Of a stretch of DNA of 10,236 nucleotides, positions 8,046 through 10,236 are shown piece after piece (the stretch's first letter is position 1; each line of letters starts with the position of its first letter). The translations under genes and the position numbers were made by a program. Source of the DNA: Thermoflexales bacterium (GTDB lineage Bacteria; Chloroflexota; Anaerolineae; Fen-1058); NCBI GenBank assembly GCA_017999195.1, contig JAGOBP010000096.1, positions 1 to 10,236 on the forward strand, written 5' to 3'. The notes under the pieces were generated by a model that was given only the letters and a program-made list of their open reading frames with translations, searched no databases and was not told the DNA's origin.

Positions 8046-9299
8046 CTACGCCTCAAACTTGCCCAGCACCAGACTGGCATTTTGCCCGCCCAGCCCGAAC
8101 GAATTGGACAACGTTGCGCGCACGGGGACCGATCGGGCTACGTTGGGCACGTAATCCAAATCGCACTCTGGATCAGGCACTTCGTAGTTGATCGTCGGAT
8201 GGATCAGATCATGCTGCAAGGTCTGCACGCACACGATCGCTTCCAGCGCGCCCGCCGCGCCCAACGTGTGACCAATCATCGATTTGGTGGAGTTGATCGG
8301 AATCGAGTAGGCGCGTTCGCCAAACACTTGCTTGATGGCTCGCGTTTCGCCCGCATCATTGGCCGCCGTCGAGGTGCCGTGCGCGTTGATGTAGTCGATG
8401 CGATCGGGCGTGAGACCGGCATCGCGCAGCGCCCAGCGCATCACGCGCACCGCGCCTGCGCCTTCGGGATCAGGCTTGGCGACATCGTACGCATCCGACG
8501 AGGCTGCGTGGCCCAGCACTTCCGCGTAGATGCGCGCCCCCCGATCGAGCGCGTTTTCCAGCCGCTCCAAAATCAAAATGCCGCAGCCTTCCGAGAAGAT
8601 AAAGCCTTCGCGCTGTTTGTCGAAAGGCCGCGAGGCGCGTTCGGGTTGATCGTTGTATGACGTGGGCAAAGCGCGCATGGTGCAAAAACAGCCGATGAGA
8701 AAATCTTGAATCGCCGCTTCCACGCCGCCCGCGATGACCACGTCGGCCGCTCCGCGCCGTATCAACTCGGCGCCTTCGCCCACTGCCTGTGTGCCCGCCG
8801 CGCAGGCTGTGACCACCGTATTCAGCGGCCCCAACGCGCGATATTGTTTGCTGATGTGATGGCCCGGCAAATTGCTCAACATGGCAGGCAACAAAAACGG
8901 ATTGAGTTTGTCATAGCCGCGCTGCCGTTGCACTTCCACCGCTTCCGCGATTTTCTCGATGCCGCCGATGCCGTTGCCGAGTATGACCCCCACGCGTTCA
9001 GGATCACTAAAGCCGTCAATCAGGCCGGCGTCCGATAAAGCCTCACGCGTGGCGGCCAACGCCAACTGCGAAGCGCGCGACATGCGGCGGGCGTCTTTGG
9101 CTTCCATGTAATCCCTGGGATCAAAGCCCTTCACTTCGCCCGCGATCTGGCATGGCATCTGGCTGGCATCAAACTGCGTGATGCGCGCCACACCCGATTT
9201 GCCTGCCACCAGATTCGCCCACAAATCGGGCACATTTAAGGCCAACGGCGACAGCGCGCCGAGGCCGGTGATGACAACTCTGGGTCGTGAGTGTTCCAT
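8046..9299 (-). CDS. fabF: 3-oxoacyl-[acyl-carrier-protein] synthase II (KAS II)
   Basis: Cytosolic condensing enzyme of type II fatty-acid synthesis: it decarboxylates malonyl-ACP and joins the carbon unit to an acyl chain held on the active-site cysteine. The 417-residue length matches the family (about 410-415). Visible signatures: N-terminal RVVITGLGALSPL, nucleophile C166 in VTACAAGTQA, first catalytic histidine H307 in NAHGTST, conserved K339 in STKSMIGH, second histidine H344 in IGHTLGAAGALEA, and the C-terminal gate loop NSFGLGGQNASL with F401. The Cys-His-His triad is that of KAS I/II and excludes FabH-type enzymes; FabF is favoured over FabB by the GTST/GHTLGAAG context and by FabF's wide distribution outside proteobacteria, though a polyketide-type ketosynthase cannot be fully excluded. 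No acpP, fabD or fabG is adjacent here. Start ATG 9299 has a strong Shine-Dalgarno. The membrane-protein gene follows in the same direction. Confidence 0.96.
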   Translation of the reverse strand: MEHSRPRVVITGLGALSPLALNVPDLWANLVAGKSGVARITQFDASQMPCQIAGEVKGFDPRDYMEAKDARRMSRASQLALAATREALSDAGLIDGFSDPERVGVILGNGIGGIEKIAEAVEVQRQRGYDKLNPFLLPAMLSNLPGHHISKQYRALGPLNTVVTACAAGTQAVGEGAELIRRGAADVVIAGGVEAAIQDFLIGCFCTMRALPTSYNDQPERASRPFDKQREGFIFSEGCGILILERLENALDRGARIYAEVLGHAASSDAYDVAKPDPEGAGAVRVMRWALRDAGLTPDRIDYINAHGTSTAANDAGETRAIKQVFGERAYSIPINSTKSMIGHTLGAAGALEAIVCVQTLQHDLIHPTINYEVPDPECDLDYVPNVARSVPVRATLSNSFGLGGQNASLVLGKFEA

Positions 9300-9304
9300 G
9301 CTAA

Positions 9305-9311
9305 TCCCCCT
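9305..9311 (-). promoter_or_regulatory. Shine-Dalgarno of fabF
   Basis: Read on the minus strand, AGGGGGA lies 5 nt before ATG 9299. It fixes the start of fabF, which also matches the family N-terminus. Confidence 0.75.
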
Positions 9312-9338
9312 GCTCGAATGGACAGTTAATCAGGCGCG

Positions 9339-9367
9339 ATTGTAGGCTAGTTTGAGGCGGCGGGCAA
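9339..9367 (-). promoter_or_regulatory. Candidate sigma-70-type promoter of fabF
   Basis: On the minus strand, TTGCCC (9367-9362) and TACAAT (9344-9339) are separated by 17 bp, matching the housekeeping consensus at 4/6 and 5/6 positions. Transcription would start near 9332 and give a leader of about 33 nt before fabF, also serving the membrane-protein gene. No FapR- or FabT-like operator is evident around it. Confidence 0.5.
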
Positions 9368-9421
9368 ATGGAGTGTTTGGTGAATGAATTGGGTGTGGCT
9401 ATGTTTGGTTGGTCTGCCCAT

Positions 9422-9502
9422 CGAATGAATTCGATGGCTGATAAGACAAACGTGTTGAAACACGTTTCAACGTGTTTTCGTTATCAGCGGCGAATTCATT
9501 CG
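9422..9502. repeat. Long imperfect palindrome (MITE-like element)
   Basis: Paired arms from outside in: CGAATGAATTCG (9422-9433) with CGAATTCATTCG (9491-9502); GCTGATAA (9437-9444) with TTATCAGC (9481-9488); GTTGAAAC (9454-9461) with GTTTCAAC (9464-9471). The pairs share a centre near 9462, so the whole ~80 bp folds into one long interrupted hairpin. A partial copy of the arm, GAATGAATT, also occurs at 9382-9390. No coding potential. It resembles short non-autonomous palindromic repeats; no transposase is nearby and no target-site duplication is obvious. Confidence 0.8.
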
Positions 9503-9526
9503 CCAGCCGACAACCGACTACTACCT

Positions 9527-9554
9527 TTGAACAGGTACTTTGATCAGGTACAAT
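9527..9554 (+). promoter_or_regulatory. Candidate promoter reading toward the pirin gene
   Basis: TTGAAC (9527-9532) and TACAAT (9549-9554) are separated by 16 bp, a 4/6 and 5/6 match to the sigma-70 consensus. The hexamer CAGGTA occurs twice in direct orientation (9532-9537 and 9545-9550), overlapping the promoter and possibly a regulator site. If active, it would give a leader of about 225 nt through the nested palindromes before the pirin start. Confidence 0.4.
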
Positions 9555-9574
9555 CATCTTGATGCAGACAAACC

Positions 9575-9748
9575 GATCCACGAAGGACACGAAGTACACG
9601 AAAAGACACCCAGTGTCATTCCGAAGGAGCGTTCTTTTCCGCGACTGAGGAATCTCGACTGCCGTCGTAGAGACCCCTCGCTTCGCTCGGGGTGACACAC
9701 AGACAACGACTCAGTTTTTCTTCGTGATCTTCGCGTCCTTCGTGGATC
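9575..9748. repeat. Nested palindromic repeat complex
   Basis: The outermost arms are GATCCACGAAGGAC (9575-9588) and its exact complement GTCCTTCGTGGATC (9735-9748); complementarity continues imperfectly inward to about 9604 and 9715 through further CGAAG/CTTCG units. Inside lies a second palindromic unit at 9613-9698 bounded by GTGTCA and TGACAC, with imperfect arms and a central hairpin CGAC-TGCC-GTCG near 9657-9668. All levels share nearly the same centre. No frame here looks coding. The CACGAAG-rich arms and the GTGTCATTCCGA type of terminus are both familiar styles of dispersed intergenic repeat in bacteria. One unit may have inserted into the other, or the whole may be one element. Confidence 0.75.
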
Positions 9749-9772
9749 AGTCTTTAGCCGAACAAATCACTC

Positions 9773-9779
9773 AGGGGAG
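9773..9779 (+). promoter_or_regulatory. Shine-Dalgarno of the pirin gene
   Basis: AGGGGAG lies 6 nt before ATG 9786 and fixes the start of the pirin gene. The 486 bp between fabF and this gene otherwise holds only the promoters and palindromes listed. Confidence 0.75.
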
Positions 9780-9785
9780 AGAAGC

Positions 9786-10236
9786 ATGTCACGCACCATC
9801 AAAACCATCATCGAACCACAATTCGTCATCGAAGGCGCCGACGTCAAACTGCGCCGCTCCATCAGTCCGCAGCGCAGCAATCTGTACGATCCGTTTTTGC
9901 TGTGGGATCACTTCGCCTTCAACGATCCGCGCGAAGGCCCCATTCAAGGCTTTCCCATGCACCCGCATCGCGGCATTGAAACCGTCACCTACATGCTAGA
10001 CGGCGCAGTCCATCATCGCGACAGCCTGGGCAATGCGGGCCTCATCAGCGCGGGCGATGTGCAATGGATGACCAGCGGGCGCGGCATCATGCACGAAGAA
10101 CTGCCCCGGCGCGGCCCCAGCGGCGCGATCGCGGGCTTTCAATTGTGGGTCAACTTGCCCGCCGCCCTTAAGATGAGCACACCGCGGTATCAGGAAGTGA
10201 AAGCGTCCACCATTCCCATCGCGCAGCGCCCCGATG
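9786..10236 (+). CDS. Pirin family protein, 3' end outside window
   Basis: Cupin-fold, probably iron-binding protein of the pirin family; bacterial members include quercetin 2,3-dioxygenases and transcription- or stress-associated proteins, so the exact role is open. The first 150 codons are visible, covering the N-terminal cupin domain; the family is usually 230-300 residues, so roughly half is missing at the window edge. Diagnostic motifs are GFPMHPHRGIETVTYML (from G55) and the stretch DVQWMTSGRGIMHEELP (from D91). The metal ligands of the family align with H59, H61, H103 and E105, all present. No signal peptide, so cytosolic. The start is set by the strong Shine-Dalgarno and by the pirin N-terminus; the competing frame that opens at 9724 overlaps the repeat and is a shadow. 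It is divergent from fabF with no evident functional link. Confidence 0.93.
   Translation, partial: MSRTIKTIIEPQFVIEGADVKLRRSISPQRSNLYDPFLLWDHFAFNDPREGPIQGFPMHPHRGIETVTYMLDGAVHHRDSLGNAGLISAGDVQWMTSGRGIMHEELPRRGPSGAIAGFQLWVNLPAALKMSTPRYQEVKASTIPIAQRPD

Noticed and set aside
8016..8660. 214-codon plus-strand open frame
   Set aside because: It is antisense to fabF, whose catalytic motifs are unmistakable; long shadow frames are common in GC-rich DNA.
9399..9698. Minus-strand frame across the fabF-pirin spacer
   Set aside because: It consists almost entirely of the two palindromic repeats and has no ribosome site or protein family.
9422..9748. CRISPR array
   Set aside because: The repeats are inverted and of different families, with no regular direct repeat-spacer pattern.
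9724..9999. 91-codon plus-strand frame at the spacer-pirin boundary
   Set aside because: It starts inside a repeat arm and runs out of frame over the pirin gene, which has a strong ribosome site and family motifs in its own frame.

Overview
The window looks like chromosomal DNA of a GC-rich bacterium, with most genes near 60-67% GC by eye. The large multi-sensor hybrid kinase and the several families of short palindromic intergenic repeats resemble what is seen in Chloroflexota (Anaerolineae-like), but this placement is an inference from style, with no marker gene to support it. There is no rRNA, tRNA, CRISPR array, transposase or phage gene.

Left part (1-7456, plus strand): three signalling genes in a row. 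The first, cut by the left edge, is a hybrid histidine kinase with at least four PAS domains, two GAF domains, an intact HisKA/HATPase core and two C-terminal receiver domains. It is followed by two tandem paralogs of about 490 residues, each with the order receiver - PAS - HisKA-like helices - HATPase. The kinase core decays along the row: canonical H-E in gene 1, H-K in gene 2, and proline in place of the phospho-accepting histidine in gene 3. Both paralogs also have an atypical G1 box. The likely reading is that gene 1 senses and signals, while the two paralogs act as receiver-controlled outputs or modulators with weakened or lost kinase activity. A 71-bp cloverleaf-like palindromic repeat sits between genes 1 and 2.

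Middle (7457-9299): a perfect 24-bp palindrome lies where gene 3 converges with a minus-strand pair. That pair is fabF (3-oxoacyl-ACP synthase II, all catalytic residues present) followed 21-33 bp downstream by a small glycine-rich integral membrane protein of unknown function with lower GC.

Right part (9300-10236): a 486-bp gene-free spacer separates divergent fabF and a pirin-family gene cut by the right edge. The spacer holds a plausible fabF promoter, an imperfect palindrome of about 80 bp, a second candidate promoter, and a nested set of palindromes spanning about 175 bp. The pirin gene has all four expected metal ligands.

The most noteworthy items are the tandem degenerate kinase pair, the clustered palindromic repeats, and an apparent excess of the hexamer CGATCG across the coding DNA.
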